Origin: an uncultured Bacteroidales bacterium
GTDB lineage: Bacteria > Bacteroidota > Bacteroidia > Bacteroidales > Paludibacteraceae
Direction of reading: 5' to 3'
Length of the DNA: 64,000 bases
Assembly (NCBI GenBank): GCA_946614295.1
Contig: CAMOGT010000003.1
Span: forward strand, 31,950 to 95,949
Positions 46,357 through 55,782 of this stretch are shown piece after piece. The translations under genes were made by a program, and so were the position numbers. The notes below the pieces were generated by a model. It had not been told where the DNA came from. It saw only the letters and a program-made list of their open reading frames with translations, and did no database searches. How positions within the stretch are numbered: position 1 is the stretch's first letter; every line of letters begins with the position of its first letter.

Positions 46357-46413
46357 GTCTTTTATCTTTTAGCGTAAGCGGTCTTTTGTCTTTTAGCGCA
46401 GCGGTCTATTAGC
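46357..46413. repeat. 23-bp repeat family, intergenic copy
   Basis: Units of 24 and 23 bp and a partial third: GTCTTTTATCTTTTAGCG then TAAGCG, GTCTTTTGTCTTTTAGCG then CAGCG. It fills the gap between tpiA and the carbonic anhydrase-like gene. Confidence 0.85.
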
Positions 46414-47158
46414 GTGCTGCAATGATGGCGAGGAATTTCTCTGCTACGAGAGCGGCACCGCCGATCAGACCGCCGTCGATATCCGGGCATGCGAACAGCT
46501 CGGCTGCGTTCTTCTCGTTGCAGCTTCCGCCGTAGAGGATAGTCGTGTCCTCGGCTGCCTCTTTGCCGTATTTCTCGGCTACCAGCGAACGGATGTATGC
46601 GTGGATCTCCTCTGCCTGTGCCGGAGTAGCGGTCAGGCCGGTACCGATAGCCCAAACCGGTTCGTAAGCGAGGGTGATCTGCTTCCACTCCTCTGCGCTC
46701 AGACCGAAGACGGAACCTTCCAACTGTGCTTTAACCACCTCGTTCTGCTTGCCTGCCTCGCGCTCCTCTTTCACCTCGCCGATGCAGAAGATGACTTTCA
46801 GACCGTTAGCCAGAGCCAGACGAACTTTCTCTGCCAGCATCTCGTAGCTCTCTGCGTAGTACTGACGACGCTCCGAGTGACCGAGGATGACATATTCAGC
46901 GCCGGTCGATTTAACCATCTCTGCGCTCACCTCACCGGTGTACGCACCTTTCTCATGGTCTGCGCAGTTCTCGGCTGCCACTTTGATCGGCGAACCCTTG
47001 AGCAGCTCTGCCACGGTAGCCAGATGAATGAACGGCGTACCAATCACCACTGCGCATGAGGGGTTCTTTACTGCTTCTTTCAACTCGGTAGCCAGTGCTA
47101 CACCTTCCTGCAGGTTCTTGTTCATTTTCCAGTTACCTGCAACCATTTTTGTTCTCAT
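46409..47158 (-). CDS. tpiA: Triosephosphate isomerase
   Basis: 249 residues. AGNWKMNKN (catalytic Asn/Lys), [14 protein letters not shown] (catalytic His) and the signature [21 protein letters not shown] (catalytic Glu), then [15 protein letters not shown] for phosphate binding. It interconverts dihydroxyacetone phosphate and glyceraldehyde 3-phosphate. Confidence 0.98.
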   Translation of the reverse strand: MRTKMVAGNWKMNKNLQEGVALATELKEAVKNPSCAVVIGTPFIHLATVAELLKGSPIKVAAENCADHEKGAYTGEVSAEMVKSTGAEYVILGHSERRQYYAESYEMLAEKVRLALANGLKVIFCIGEVKEEREAGKQNEVVKAQLEGSVFGLSAEEWKQITLAYEPVWAIGTGLTATPAQAEEIHAYIRSLVAEKYGKEAAEDTTILYGGSCNEKNAAELFACPDIDGGLIGGAALVAEKFLAIIAAR

Positions 47159-47215
47159 AATCGTATATGTTTTTAAATGTTTATATCAATCTTTCGTATA
47201 TCCGTCCTTCGTACT

Positions 47216-49855
47216 TTATTTTATCTTCTGTCCGAGGACGGTATATTTTTCATTGCCGCGAAGAATGACAATCTGTCCGTTCTCTACGGTCTTCTCCGCT
47301 TTTGGCGCCAATTCCGTATTCTCGATTGCGGTTTCCTCGCAGCCGCAAGCAGTGGTGTAGTTGCTATGGGAAACAACTCCTCCTGCAACTACCGAGATGG
47401 AACTGACATACGCGCGCTTGGTCGTAGCAAGAGTAATCGTATTAGTCTCCACCGGCGTGGAAGCAGCGTACTCCAGATTGGAGGCAGGGCTCTTGGAGCC
47501 TAACACCTGACTGCCTGCACTCACTTGCAGTGTGCCGGTGTCTGTGCCGAACTGCGATGCATTGACCACCACTTTTGTGACACTCACTGTGTTGGTAAGT
47601 GTCAGGGTAAGAGAGCCGGCAGCCTTGCTGGCACCCATCTTCAGACCCTGTTTCCCTTTAAACAATTTTGTGCCGCTATAAGCGCTGATACCTTCGTCCG
47701 TATTGACTAATTTTGCTTTGATGTCGTCGGAGTTATCCATGTTGCTGTCAGACGACGCCGATTGGAAGGTAACGTGTGCGACCTCTGCAGGTGTAGCGCC
47801 TTCGGTTGTTTCCTCTGCATAGACGGCGTAGTAGGTCTTGTTCGAGGAGAGGGTGGTGGAGGGGGCTGTAGTGAAGAGGTCAGCCGGTTTCTGCCCGTTT
47901 TCAATGCTGCTCTGTGCGCTCCAGCCTACGAATACTTTTCCGCACTCGCAGTCTGTCGGCTTGATACCCGGCAGAACGACCTTGCCGTCCGCTGCTATGT
48001 TGGAGGCGAACTCATTGCCGTTTGCCATCCATGTTACCTCAATGGGAGTGCCGTCGCCTACATTGTCCTCCAGGTCTATTGGGGACTCGGATTCGTCTTT
48101 GCCGCAGAGCTCCAGCGTGACATTCAGGGCATATTCCGCCTCGTCATTGGCTACAAACGTAGCTTGTATGGTATAGGTGTTGCAACCGGAGGCACCATTG
48201 TCCTTGCCTACGCATGTTATTACCATTTGACCGGAGGTGGAAGCAAGATAAGCATCTGCATCATTCGGATCGTTCCACATATAGATGTTGTCCCCCTGGA
48301 TATTATACGCGCCGGCTATCTTATTGCTGCCTGTTTTTTCCGTATAGAATTGTACCCAGGGAATTCCTGTTGAATTGTCATAAAGGGCGATAACCCACCC
48401 GCCATCGGATTCGTTATACTCAGCGTAGCCATAATCTACTACCAGTTCTGTAGGGAGAGCAACCTCGTTGGTGACTGTTATCAGGCATGTGGAGGTGTAA
48501 TTCCCGTCATTCGTCTTAACGGTAATGGTAGCTGTACCGGCGGAGATGCCCACCACAGCGCCGCCTTCCGTCACTTTGGCTACTGCCTCGTTGGAAGATG
48601 ACCATGAGAGAGCCTTGTTGGAGGCATTGGCAGGGCTGACGGTAGGTGTCAGTTCGTAGCGTTCTTTGATCTTGATGGTTGCCGTAGCAGGGCTCAGTGT
48701 TACGCCTGTTACACTAACCGGATTCCTGTCCGGCTCGATACCGATCACGCAGTCGATGTCGTGGCTGTAACCGTTACCCGAACTGGCAGCGCCGGTGCCT
48801 TCGTCCTCCGGATCGAGTGAACTGAGCGCGAAATAGCCGTTGCTCATTCCGCCCCAACCCCAGTTGATGTGGAAAAGACCGTTGGCGTCAACGCCGTCGC
48901 ACACGAACTCGTGTCCCTCGGCATCGTAGCTGTCGCTATCCGCTCCGCCTAAAAGGATAGGACGGTTGGCTGCAAGTTCTGTCAGGAACAACGATGTCAG
49001 TTGGGAGGTTGTCTTGTCTCGGATAAACTGCGCCGAGTTTTTGTACCGGAAATAATTCACAAACCCGTTGCGCATGTCGTTCGTCAAGGCGCCGCTGCCT
49101 TTCGGGTCATACTCCATTTTACATGCTACTCCTACGTGGTACATCAGTGTAGCGACGGCGTCTGCCTGCGTGGTGTTGTACCCGGAGGTGTATTTATCGA
49201 GCATGTTGCCCCAATCGTAAGTCGTGTTGCCGAAGTTGGCTGACAAGGACTGCCCGCTGACCGTATAGCTGTATGAGCCCTGACCTTGAGCAGGCCATTC
49301 CCAGAACTTCATGATCTGTGCCGCTGCGGTTGCCACACAGCCGGTCGGACACCTTTTTCCTTGGATGGTGGGGCACTTTTTATTGTAAGGGTTATCCTGA
49401 TCCCATTGTATGCCGCCTAAGAGGGGCTGAACGGCAGTCGTTTGTGCAGCAGTGCGGACGGCAGGGGCTTTTGCCCGGGTGCCCGGCTGAGCCGACGCAA
49501 TCCGCTCTGCGTAATAGTCCAACCAGAACTGTACATTACCCGGTATATAGGTGCTGTCAAATGCGCCTTCATCCGAATAACCCAGGATCGTCACGGCGTT
49601 ATCATCTGCCGAAACAATCACAAAACCGCCGTCATTAGGTTTGTTGAATACGTACAACGCCGGCTCTGCCGACTGGGGCTTGTTGGTCCGGTGCGCCAAC
49701 CGGAACTCCCCTGCCGCACGGGGGGCACGGAAAGATGAGGATTGCCCGTTGGTAAACTGCGCAGCGATGACTGCTGCTTCTTCCGCTGTTCGTGTCGCCG
49801 CTAAAAGGGTCGCGGAAATCAATAAAGCGATAATGCTTGCATATATTTTTCTCAT
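47216..49855 (-). CDS. C10-family cysteine protease with Ig-like domain
   Basis: 879 residues. Signal peptide (MRKIYASIIALLISATLLAATR), Spi-like propeptide (to about 150), and the streptopain-type catalytic domain: CPTGCVATAAAQIMKFW (nucleophile Cys) and GHEFVCDGVDANGLFHINWGWGG (His and supporting residues). A bacterial Ig-like 2 domain follows (VTGVTLSPATATIKIKERYE), then two or three beta domains including an InlB-repeat-like GKVFVGWS segment, and the shared C-terminal tail (VENGQIVILRGNEKYTVLGQK). It is a secreted or surface protease. It lies 9 bp downstream of a second C10 gene. Confidence 0.92.
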   Translation of the reverse strand: MRKIYASIIALLISATLLAATRTAEEAAVIAAQFTNGQSSSFRAPRAAGEFRLAHRTNKPQSAEPALYVFNKPNDGGFVIVSADDNAVTILGYSDEGAFDSTYIPGNVQFWLDYYAERIASAQPGTRAKAPAVRTAAQTTAVQPLLGGIQWDQDNPYNKKCPTIQGKRCPTGCVATAAAQIMKFWEWPAQGQGSYSYTVSGQSLSANFGNTTYDWGNMLDKYTSGYNTTQADAVATLMYHVGVACKMEYDPKGSGALTNDMRNGFVNYFRYKNSAQFIRDKTTSQLTSLFLTELAANRPILLGGADSDSYDAEGHEFVCDGVDANGLFHINWGWGGMSNGYFALSSLDPEDEGTGAASSGNGYSHDIDCVIGIEPDRNPVSVTGVTLSPATATIKIKERYELTPTVSPANASNKALSWSSSNEAVAKVTEGGAVVGISAGTATITVKTNDGNYTSTCLITVTNEVALPTELVVDYGYAEYNESDGGWVIALYDNSTGIPWVQFYTEKTGSNKIAGAYNIQGDNIYMWNDPNDADAYLASTSGQMVITCVGKDNGASGCNTYTIQATFVANDEAEYALNVTLELCGKDESESPIDLEDNVGDGTPIEVTWMANGNEFASNIAADGKVVLPGIKPTDCECGKVFVGWSAQSSIENGQKPADLFTTAPSTTLSSNKTYYAVYAEETTEGATPAEVAHVTFQSASSDSNMDNSDDIKAKLVNTDEGISAYSGTKLFKGKQGLKMGASKAAGSLTLTLTNTVSVTKVVVNASQFGTDTGTLQVSAGSQVLGSKSPASNLEYAASTPVETNTITLATTKRAYVSSISVVAGGVVSHSNYTTACGCEETAIENTELAPKAEKTVENGQIVILRGNEKYTVLGQKIK

Positions 49856-49864
49856 GATAATAGA

Positions 49865-51349
49865 TTATTTAAGTTGTCTTCCCATTAAGTCATATTTTTT
49901 CCCGTCACGGATGATGACGACCTGATTGCCGTCAAAGACCTTGCTCGCAGGAACCGTAACTTCGTTATTCTCCAGAGCTTCTGTGTCTTCTCGCTGGGGC
50001 TCTTCCGGCCGGTCCGGCTCGATACCGATGATGACGTCCTGATCCTCGGAGAACTGATAGCTGCCGCCTCCGGCGCCGCCGGCTCCCGGATTGAGAGCAG
50101 AGAGCAGGAAATAACCGTCAGCTTCACCTGACCATCCCCAGTTGAAATGGAAATAGCCCTCCTTATCGTAGCCGTCACAGATGAAACTGTGTCCGCCTGT
50201 ACTGTTGCCATTCTCGTCATACCCGCCTCCGCTGTATAGGATCGGGTGTTTCTTGTCCAACTCCGCTTTAAGCATCGCCGTCCAGTCCTCATCGGTCCAA
50301 CTGTCGTAAATGTAAACAGTCTGGCGGTGGATTTTCTCGCTATAACCGTCGCGCATATAAGCGGTAATCGATTTCTTATACCGGAAATAGTACCATAGGG
50401 CATTCTGTGCACAACCTCCTGACATTTCTGAATCCGGGGTGCCCCAAGTCCAATCCTGCAAATTATTCGTGTAGGTTCCTGACCCGCCGTCTTTATTGTT
50501 GCCGTACATCATTTCGGTGGCAACGCCGCAGTGGTACATCAGCGTAGCTACTGCCGTCTTGGCTGCGCTGGCACCGATCATGATTGAACTGTATGTCTTG
50601 CGCATGGCTGACCAGTTGTAGGTGGTATTCTCGAAATCCGCAGAGAGTGAATCGGTATAGCGTGAGGAGTAATTCGGCCGGTTCCAAATGTCGTATGGAT
50701 TGTTCGGGTCGAGCGGTCGGTAAGATTTCTTGCCCATACCTTTCTCCGGCCACTGCCAGTAGTTCATTACTTGTGCCATGGCGGTTGCCACACAGCCTGT
50801 GTAGGCTTTGTCGTTGCCGGTTCCGGGACAGAGGTTGTTGTACGGCGCGCCTTGATCCCATTGCGTTTGGATCAGCGGACCGACGACCGGCGTATGAGTA
50901 ACCGTTGCACGCGGACTCTTGCGTAGCGCGTTCCATTGCGATTCAGTCTCCTCACCTGCGGTTATGCTGTCCTCCTCCAGACGCGTAATGTAATGGTCAT
51001 ACTTGACCATCCATTTGCGGAGATTGGAGGGCATGTTTTCCGTGTTGAAATGTCCTGTCTCCGAATACGCCAGCACGGGGCGGACTACATCGTTTGCCGC
51101 AATGATCACCCATCCTTCGCCATCGGCGTTTTCATACACATAGTATCGGCTCTCATTCTCCACCTTCGTACTCTTACGTACCATCCGTCTGCCCGGAGCC
51201 GCGGTCCGCACTCCTGCCGCGGACGAAGACGGGCGGACATTCATGAAGTTGTTCGCCACGAGCGCTGCATCTTCCTCACTCACGCGCTCTGCCCACAGCG
51301 TCATCGTCGACGCCAGTAAGGCAATCATTCCTACTAAAATCTTTCTCAT
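49865..51349 (-). CDS. C10-family cysteine protease
   Basis: 494 residues from MRKILVGMIALLASTMTLWA. Propeptide to about 145, then the C10 domain with YTGCVATAMAQVMNYWQWP (nucleophile Cys) and GGHSFICDGYDKEGYFHFNWGWSG (catalytic His). The C-terminal tail (VTVPASKVFDGNQVVIIRDG, KKYDLMGRQLK) matches that of three other proteins here. It lacks the Ig-like domains of its neighbour, so the two may differ in attachment. Both are probably co-transcribed. Confidence 0.92.
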   Translation of the reverse strand: MRKILVGMIALLASTMTLWAERVSEEDAALVANNFMNVRPSSSAAGVRTAAPGRRMVRKSTKVENESRYYVYENADGEGWVIIAANDVVRPVLAYSETGHFNTENMPSNLRKWMVKYDHYITRLEEDSITAGEETESQWNALRKSPRATVTHTPVVGPLIQTQWDQGAPYNNLCPGTGNDKAYTGCVATAMAQVMNYWQWPEKGMGKKSYRPLDPNNPYDIWNRPNYSSRYTDSLSADFENTTYNWSAMRKTYSSIMIGASAAKTAVATLMYHCGVATEMMYGNNKDGGSGTYTNNLQDWTWGTPDSEMSGGCAQNALWYYFRYKKSITAYMRDGYSEKIHRQTVYIYDSWTDEDWTAMLKAELDKKHPILYSGGGYDENGNSTGGHSFICDGYDKEGYFHFNWGWSGEADGYFLLSALNPGAGGAGGGSYQFSEDQDVIIGIEPDRPEEPQREDTEALENNEVTVPASKVFDGNQVVIIRDGKKYDLMGRQLK

Positions 51350-51360
51350 TTTACTTCCCC

Positions 51361-51410
51361 TTTTCACTTTTCATCTTTCATTTTTCATTTTTCACTTTTC
51401 ACTTTTCATT
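51361..51410. repeat. TTTTCA(C/T) repeat array upstream of the C10 genes
   Basis: About seven 6-8 bp units (TTTTCACT, TTTCATC, TTTTCAT) occupy the gap after the BT_3928-like gene. Confidence 0.85.
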
Positions 51411-52526
51411 TTATCTGTTTCTCACATTGTACTTATCAATAATCGTGCCGTTCTGTACAACGAACACACCCGGGTTGGCGCGGACAATCGTCTTGAGTGT
51501 CACGGGGTCGATGGTACAGAACACTTTTTCTACCGTCTCTTCGTCCATGCCGGTCTCCTCGCCGAAATCAAATATCTCCTCCTCGCCCGAGCCGGTCAGG
51601 AAGTAGCACTGCTCGCCGCGCAAAAGGCACTCGGTATAAATACGCAACACCTTGTCCATCTGCTTGCGGTCGGTTTTTTGGAGGTCATACATCGCTACGA
51701 GCGTTACCGGCTCTTCGGACTCCAAGATGTCATACGTAATGTCCTCGAACTCCATCGTCAGTATTTCGAAATCGTGGATAGGCGGCTCGTAACCTTTCTT
51801 GACGAGCACGGATTTCTGATCCACGAACTGCCACTCGGGATCGCCCTTCGGGTAGTTCTCCAAGGTGAACTCCTGCTGCACGCCGTCCTTCTCATAGATA
51901 AGCGTCGTCTCATACAAATCCGGCTCGGCGTCGTCGGGAATCTCCATCAGCTCGGGAATGTTGTTGCCGATCTTGTACGGACGGAAATCCATGACAGGCA
52001 AATGCAAGTAGGTATATTCCATGAGTCCGAATCCGGCAAAGAATGTGATGAGAGCGATACCTAACTCCGCCTGCCATGTGAAGGTCTGCGGGATAGCTTT
52101 GCGGCAAACGAGCAGCACAACCACCAGCGAGAGCAGCACTACGTTCTTCCAGAAGGTCTGCCAGTTGGTCAGCACCAACGCATCGCCGAAACAGCCGCAG
52201 TCGGATACCGGGTTCGTCAGCGCAATCCAGAGTGTCAGCGGCGTCATTACCAGATAGAACACTAACGAGAGCCAGCTCGTCCATTGCGTGCGTACGTTCA
52301 ATAATAAACACACGCCCAAGATCAGCTCCACGGAGATCAAGCAGATAGCACCGAACTCTGCTAACGGCAGCAAGTCCGTGAAGAACCCGCCGAAGGCCTT
52401 CAGGTAGTCCTCGATCTTGTAAACGGTGCCCAGCGGGTCAACCGCTTTCACAAAACCCGAGAAGATGAACGTCACCGCCAGCAGCGTGCGGGCTGTGCTT
52501 CCAATAATATGTTTAGTCTTCTTCAT
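51411..52526 (-). CDS. BT_3928-type membrane protein with DoxX-like domain
   Basis: 371 residues. N-terminal DoxX/MauE-like membrane domain with four helices (LLAVTFIFSGFVKAVDPLG, NPVSDCGCFGDAL with a redox-like Cys-x-Cys), a fifth helix (ALITFFAGFGLMEY), then a soluble extracytoplasmic domain of about 200 residues that may be thioredoxin-like but has lost a clear CxxC. MauE/DoxX proteins act in quinone- or disulfide-linked redox steps. Start overlaps the DUF1599 gene by 14 bp. Confidence 0.85.
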   Translation of the reverse strand: MKKTKHIIGSTARTLLAVTFIFSGFVKAVDPLGTVYKIEDYLKAFGGFFTDLLPLAEFGAICLISVELILGVCLLLNVRTQWTSWLSLVFYLVMTPLTLWIALTNPVSDCGCFGDALVLTNWQTFWKNVVLLSLVVVLLVCRKAIPQTFTWQAELGIALITFFAGFGLMEYTYLHLPVMDFRPYKIGNNIPELMEIPDDAEPDLYETTLIYEKDGVQQEFTLENYPKGDPEWQFVDQKSVLVKKGYEPPIHDFEILTMEFEDITYDILESEEPVTLVAMYDLQKTDRKQMDKVLRIYTECLLRGEQCYFLTGSGEEEIFDFGEETGMDEETVEKVFCTIDPVTLKTIVRANPGVFVVQNGTIIDKYNVRNR

Positions 52527-53052
52527 AATGAATCAAATCGAATATGGCATAATTGATAATGTCGAAATAATTGCCCTCCACGCCTTCGGACGCGATTGTC
52601 TTGCCACCGTTGTCGAGAATGGTCTTGATACGGATGATTTTCGCCAGGATCATGTCGATGATACCTTCTTTCGACATCTCGCGCCACGCCTCGCCGTAGT
52701 CGTGGTTCTTGCGCATCATCAGCTCCTTGGACTCATGCAAAATCTCGTCGTAGAGCTCGGTAGCACGCTCGCGCGTCATATCGATGGAGTCCGCGTAGCC
52801 GTGACGCGACTGAATAATGGCGGTAATGCCGTAATTGACTATGGCGCGCAGGTTGCCCTCAATGTCGTCGCCCACAAGGCTCACACCCGTCGTCTGCACC
52901 TGGCGTATGTTGCACACCTTGATATAAAGCTGGTCGGTAATGCCGTGCAGACGGAAAATCCGCCACGACGGACCGTAGTCCTGCATCTTCTCTACGAAGA
53001 TCGCACGGCACTTGGCGGTCACTCTGTCAAAATCTGTATTCGTATCTGCCAT
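52513..53052 (-). CDS. DUF1599 family protein
   Basis: 179 residues, two related halves: KCRAIFVEKMQDYGPSWRIFR and HESKELMMRKNHDYGEAWREMS each end in a D-Y-G-x-(S/A)-W motif, followed by a D-x-x-x-K(I/V)-x-RI(K/R) helix. This duplication is characteristic of DUF1599. The arrangement recalls nucleotide pyrophosphohydrolases of the MazG type, but no activity is established. Coupled to the BT_3928-type gene. Confidence 0.88.
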   Translation of the reverse strand: MADTNTDFDRVTAKCRAIFVEKMQDYGPSWRIFRLHGITDQLYIKVCNIRQVQTTGVSLVGDDIEGNLRAIVNYGITAIIQSRHGYADSIDMTRERATELYDEILHESKELMMRKNHDYGEAWREMSKEGIIDMILAKIIRIKTILDNGGKTIASEGVEGNYFDIINYAIFDLIHYEED

Positions 53053-53053
53053 A

Positions 53054-53089
53054 ACAATTTAACAGTTTAACTCTTTAACGCCTTAACGA
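53054..53089. repeat. TTTAAC-type repeats at the end of hisS
   Basis: AATTTAACAGTTTAACTC, TTTAACGCCTTAACG; includes the hisS stop codon at 53067-53069. Confidence 0.75.
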
Positions 53090-54398
53090 GCTCCCCGAGC
53101 TCCATCAACTGCTGCTCTCCGGTAGCCATGTTCTTAAGCATTACTTTGCCTTGCGCCATTTCGTTGCCGCCTACGATTGCTACGAACGGAATCTGCTTGC
53201 TGTCCGCGTAACCCATCTGTTTCTTCATCTTCGTCGGTTCGGGGTACACCTCTACCGCTACGCCCTGTGCGCGTAACTCTTTCGCCCAAGTGAGCGCGTA
53301 CCGCAACTCCTCTTTGCCGAAGGTCGCAAAGAGCACCTGTGTCGTCGATTGTAACTCTTTCGGGAAGAGGTCGAGCTCCGTCAGTACGTCGTAGATGCGG
53401 TCCGCACCGAAGGAGATACCTACGCCCGACACACCCGGCAGACCGAAGATGCCCGTCAGGTTGTCGTATCGGCCGCCACCGGTGATGGAACCGATCTGCG
53501 CGTCCAATGCTTTCACCTCGAAGATGGCACCCGTGTAGTAGTTCAGTCCGCGTGCCAGACAAAGGTCTAACTCAATGGATAATTGACAATTGACAATTGA
53601 CAATTCCTCAAAGATCTCCTCCATCTCCGCGATTCCTTTGAGACCGGTCTCGCTGCCCGCCAGATACGTTCGCAGTTCAGCCAGTTGTTCCTTTGTACTT
53701 TGTACTTTGTCCCCTTGTCCCTTCAAAATGGGCTGCAACGCCTCTACTTGTTCCTCGCTCAGTCCGCGCTCGCGCAGTTCGTCGTTCACCGCCTCCACGC
53801 CGATCTTGTCCAGCTTGTCGATGGCTACCGTGATATCCACGATCTTATCCGGCGCACCGATCACCTCGGCGATGCCGGCAAGGATCTTACGGTTGTTGAT
53901 GTGCAGGCACACGTTGATGCCCAACCGCTTGTAAACCTCCTCCACAATCTGAATCAGCTCCAGTTCGCCGAGCAGACTGTCGCTGCCGATCACGTCCACG
54001 TCGCACTGGTAGAACTCGCGGTAACGCCCTTTCTGCGGGCGGTCCGCACGCCACACCGGTTGGATCTGGAACCGCTTGAACGGAAAACTCAGTTCCTCGC
54101 GGTGTTGTACCACGTAGCGCGCAAAAGGAACGGTCAGGTCGTATCTGAGGCCCTTCTCCGGAGCCAATGCCGCTTTCTCGCCGCTGTTCTGAATACGGAA
54201 GAGCAGCTTGTCGCCCTCCTCGCCGTACTTGCCCATCAGGGTACCTATATTCTCCATCGCAGGCGTCTCAATCTGCTGGAATCCGTACAGCGAGAACACA
54301 CCTTTGATGGTGTCGAAGATATAATTCCGCCGCGCCATTTCTACTTGACCGAAGTCGCGCGTGCCTTTGGGTATGCTTGGTTTTTGTGCCATAATCAA
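53067..54398 (-). CDS. hisS: Histidine-tRNA ligase with repeat insertions
   Basis: 443 residues (441 from [14 protein letters not shown]). Class II motifs: [13 protein letters not shown], motif 2 ([30 protein letters not shown]), the histidine loop [17 protein letters not shown] and GGGRYDNL, and the C-terminal anticodon-binding domain. It charges tRNA-His. Two in-frame insertions are visible: [11 protein letters not shown] just before the active-site loop (repeat 53579-53605) and [11 protein letters not shown] in the preceding helical region (53690-53724). Core motifs are unaffected, so the enzyme should be active. Confidence 0.96.
   Translation of the reverse strand: MIMAQKPSIPKGTRDFGQVEMARRNYIFDTIKGVFSLYGFQQIETPAMENIGTLMGKYGEEGDKLLFRIQNSGEKAALAPEKGLRYDLTVPFARYVVQHREELSFPFKRFQIQPVWRADRPQKGRYREFYQCDVDVIGSDSLLGELELIQIVEEVYKRLGINVCLHINNRKILAGIAEVIGAPDKIVDITVAIDKLDKIGVEAVNDELRERGLSEEQVEALQPILKGQGDKVQSTKEQLAELRTYLAGSETGLKGIAEMEEIFEELSIVNCQLSIELDLCLARGLNYYTGAIFEVKALDAQIGSITGGGRYDNLTGIFGLPGVSGVGISFGADRIYDVLTELDLFPKELQSTTQVLFATFGKEELRYALTWAKELRAQGVAVEVYPEPTKMKKQMGYADSKQIPFVAIVGGNEMAQGKVMLKNMATGEQQLMELGELVKALKS
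53579..53605. repeat. In-frame AATTGAC repeat in hisS
   Basis: Four units of AATTGAC, translated on the minus strand as [10 protein letters not shown]. Confidence 0.88.
53690..53724. repeat. In-frame GTACTTT repeat in hisS
   Basis: CTTTGTACTTTGTACTTTG then TCCCCTTGTCCC; translated as [12 protein letters not shown]. Same family as the copies in fmt and rsgA. Confidence 0.8.
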
Positions 54399-54402
54399 TA
54401 CT

Positions 54403-54441
54403 AAATTACGAATTACAAATTACGAATTACAAATTACGAAT
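54403..54441. repeat. AATTACGAATTACAA repeat between hisS and waaA
   Basis: Five units of AATTAC(G/A)A lie in the 35-bp gap and slightly beyond; the array runs into the waaA stop. Confidence 0.88.
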
Positions 54442-55684
54442 GACCGAATAGGTCTTGATAGATTTTCTCTGTTGCCCCGAGTTCGCTCTGTACATATTCC
54501 GATGCCTTGCTGCCCAACTCCGCATGGTGGTCGAGTGCGTAATCCAGCGCTTCGGCTAACTCGCGGTAGTTCTTCACGCTCTTTCCGGCTCCTGCGTCGA
54601 TCAGCCCTTGCGCCTCGCGGAAATGGTGGTAGTTAGGACCGAACACCACCGGTCTGCCGAAAGCCGCCGGCTCAATCGTATTGTGTATCCCTTCTCCGAA
54701 ACCGCCGCCTACGTATGCCACATGCCCGAACCGGTAGATCGAATTAAGCAGTCCCATGGCATCGACAACCAGTACATCGGCGTGGATCAGTGCGGTCTCC
54801 GTGGCGCGTGTGTAGCGTACGAAACGACCCTTGAACAGATTGAAGATGAAATGCAGATGCGCCTCGTCGATCTCGTGCGGCACGAGAATCAGCTTGGTAA
54901 CTTGGTCTGTACTCTGTACTCTGTATTCTGTACTCTTCATATAAGCTTCCAGCAGCTTCTCGTCCTCCGGCCACGTACTGCCGGCTACCACCACGCGCTC
55001 GCAACCCTCCACGAATCGCTCAATCAACCCCAGTTCCTCCGTAAATTGTGCATTGTGCATTGTGCATTGTGAATTGTGCGCCACTCTGTCAAACCGTGTA
55101 TCGCCCGCTACCGAGCAGTCTTTGATGCCGTGGCTCTCCAGCAACTGCCGCGAACGCTCGTCCTGCACGTAGATATGCGTGAAACATTTTAACAACTTAC
55201 GCGACGCACCGCCGTACCATTGGAAGAACCGCTGCTTCGGACGGAAGATAGCGGAGATACAATAGGCGGGGATACTCCTTTTCTTGAGTTCCTTCAGGTA
55301 TGCCGGCCAGAACTCGTACTTCACGAAAACCGCCATGGACGGACGCAATGCCTCAATGAACTGTTTCGCGTTACGACTCGTAGCAAAGGGCAGGTAGAAT
55401 ATGCCGTCCGCCGGATTGTAGTTCTTGCGCATCTCGTAGCCCGAGGGAGAGAAGAACGTGACGACGATCTTCTTCTCCGGGTGCTCGTTCTTGAGCCGCT
55501 CTATCATCGGCCTCGCCTGCTCGAACTCGCCTACCGAGGCGGCGTGAAACCACACGCATCCGCGGAGCGCGTTCAACTCTTTCGTCCGCTGCTTGAGGGT
55601 TTCGCTCTGTCCCTGTATTAACAACTGCGCCTTCTTATGCCCGCACAGCGCCGCGATCCTTATCAATAGAAAATAAAAAAACAT
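54434..55684 (-). CDS. waaA: 3-deoxy-D-manno-octulosonic acid transferase
   Basis: 416 residues. N-terminal membrane helix, then GT-B fold with WFHAASVGEFEQARPMIERL, FFSPSGYEMRKN, PAYCISAIFRPKQRFFQWYG and the C-terminal VYVGGGFGEGIHNTIEPAAFG. It adds Kdo to lipid A precursor. Two repeat-derived insertions interrupt the middle: HNSQCTMHNAQFTE (55041-55079) and KSTEYRVQSTDQ (54906-54937). Both lie in loops of the second half, away from conserved motifs. Confidence 0.95.
   Translation of the reverse strand: MFFYFLLIRIAALCGHKKAQLLIQGQSETLKQRTKELNALRGCVWFHAASVGEFEQARPMIERLKNEHPEKKIVVTFFSPSGYEMRKNYNPADGIFYLPFATSRNAKQFIEALRPSMAVFVKYEFWPAYLKELKKRSIPAYCISAIFRPKQRFFQWYGGASRKLLKCFTHIYVQDERSRQLLESHGIKDCSVAGDTRFDRVAHNSQCTMHNAQFTEELGLIERFVEGCERVVVAGSTWPEDEKLLEAYMKSTEYRVQSTDQVTKLILVPHEIDEAHLHFIFNLFKGRFVRYTRATETALIHADVLVVDAMGLLNSIYRFGHVAYVGGGFGEGIHNTIEPAAFGRPVVFGPNYHHFREAQGLIDAGAGKSVKNYRELAEALDYALDHHAELGSKASEYVQSELGATEKIYQDLFGHS
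54906..54937. repeat. In-frame TGTACTC repeat in waaA
   Basis: CTGTACTCTGTACTCTGTATTC and one more unit, translated as KSTEYRVQSTD. Confidence 0.85.
55041..55079. repeat. In-frame CATTGTG repeat in waaA
   Basis: AAATTGTG, CATTGTG three times and AATTGTG; translated as HNSQCTMHNAQFT. Confidence 0.88.
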
Positions 55685-55707
55685 GATCTATTTTTCCAAA
55701 AAGCGCG

Positions 55708-55748
55708 CAAAGTTACTATTTTTTTTTCATATACGCAAGCGCGCACGC
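55708..55748 (-). promoter_or_regulatory. waaA promoter
   Basis: Minus-strand TAACTTTG (55708-55715), 23 nt after the TTG (55738) of GCGCGCTTGCGTATATG. The transcript may carry waaA, hisS and the genes beyond. Confidence 0.8.
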
Positions 55749-55782
55749 TTTTTTTTGCCAAATAGTGTGCTTTTTGTGCAAT

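Noticed and set aside
46362..46688. 108-codon open frame inside tpiA
   Set aside because: It is an out-of-frame shadow of a complete tpiA gene.
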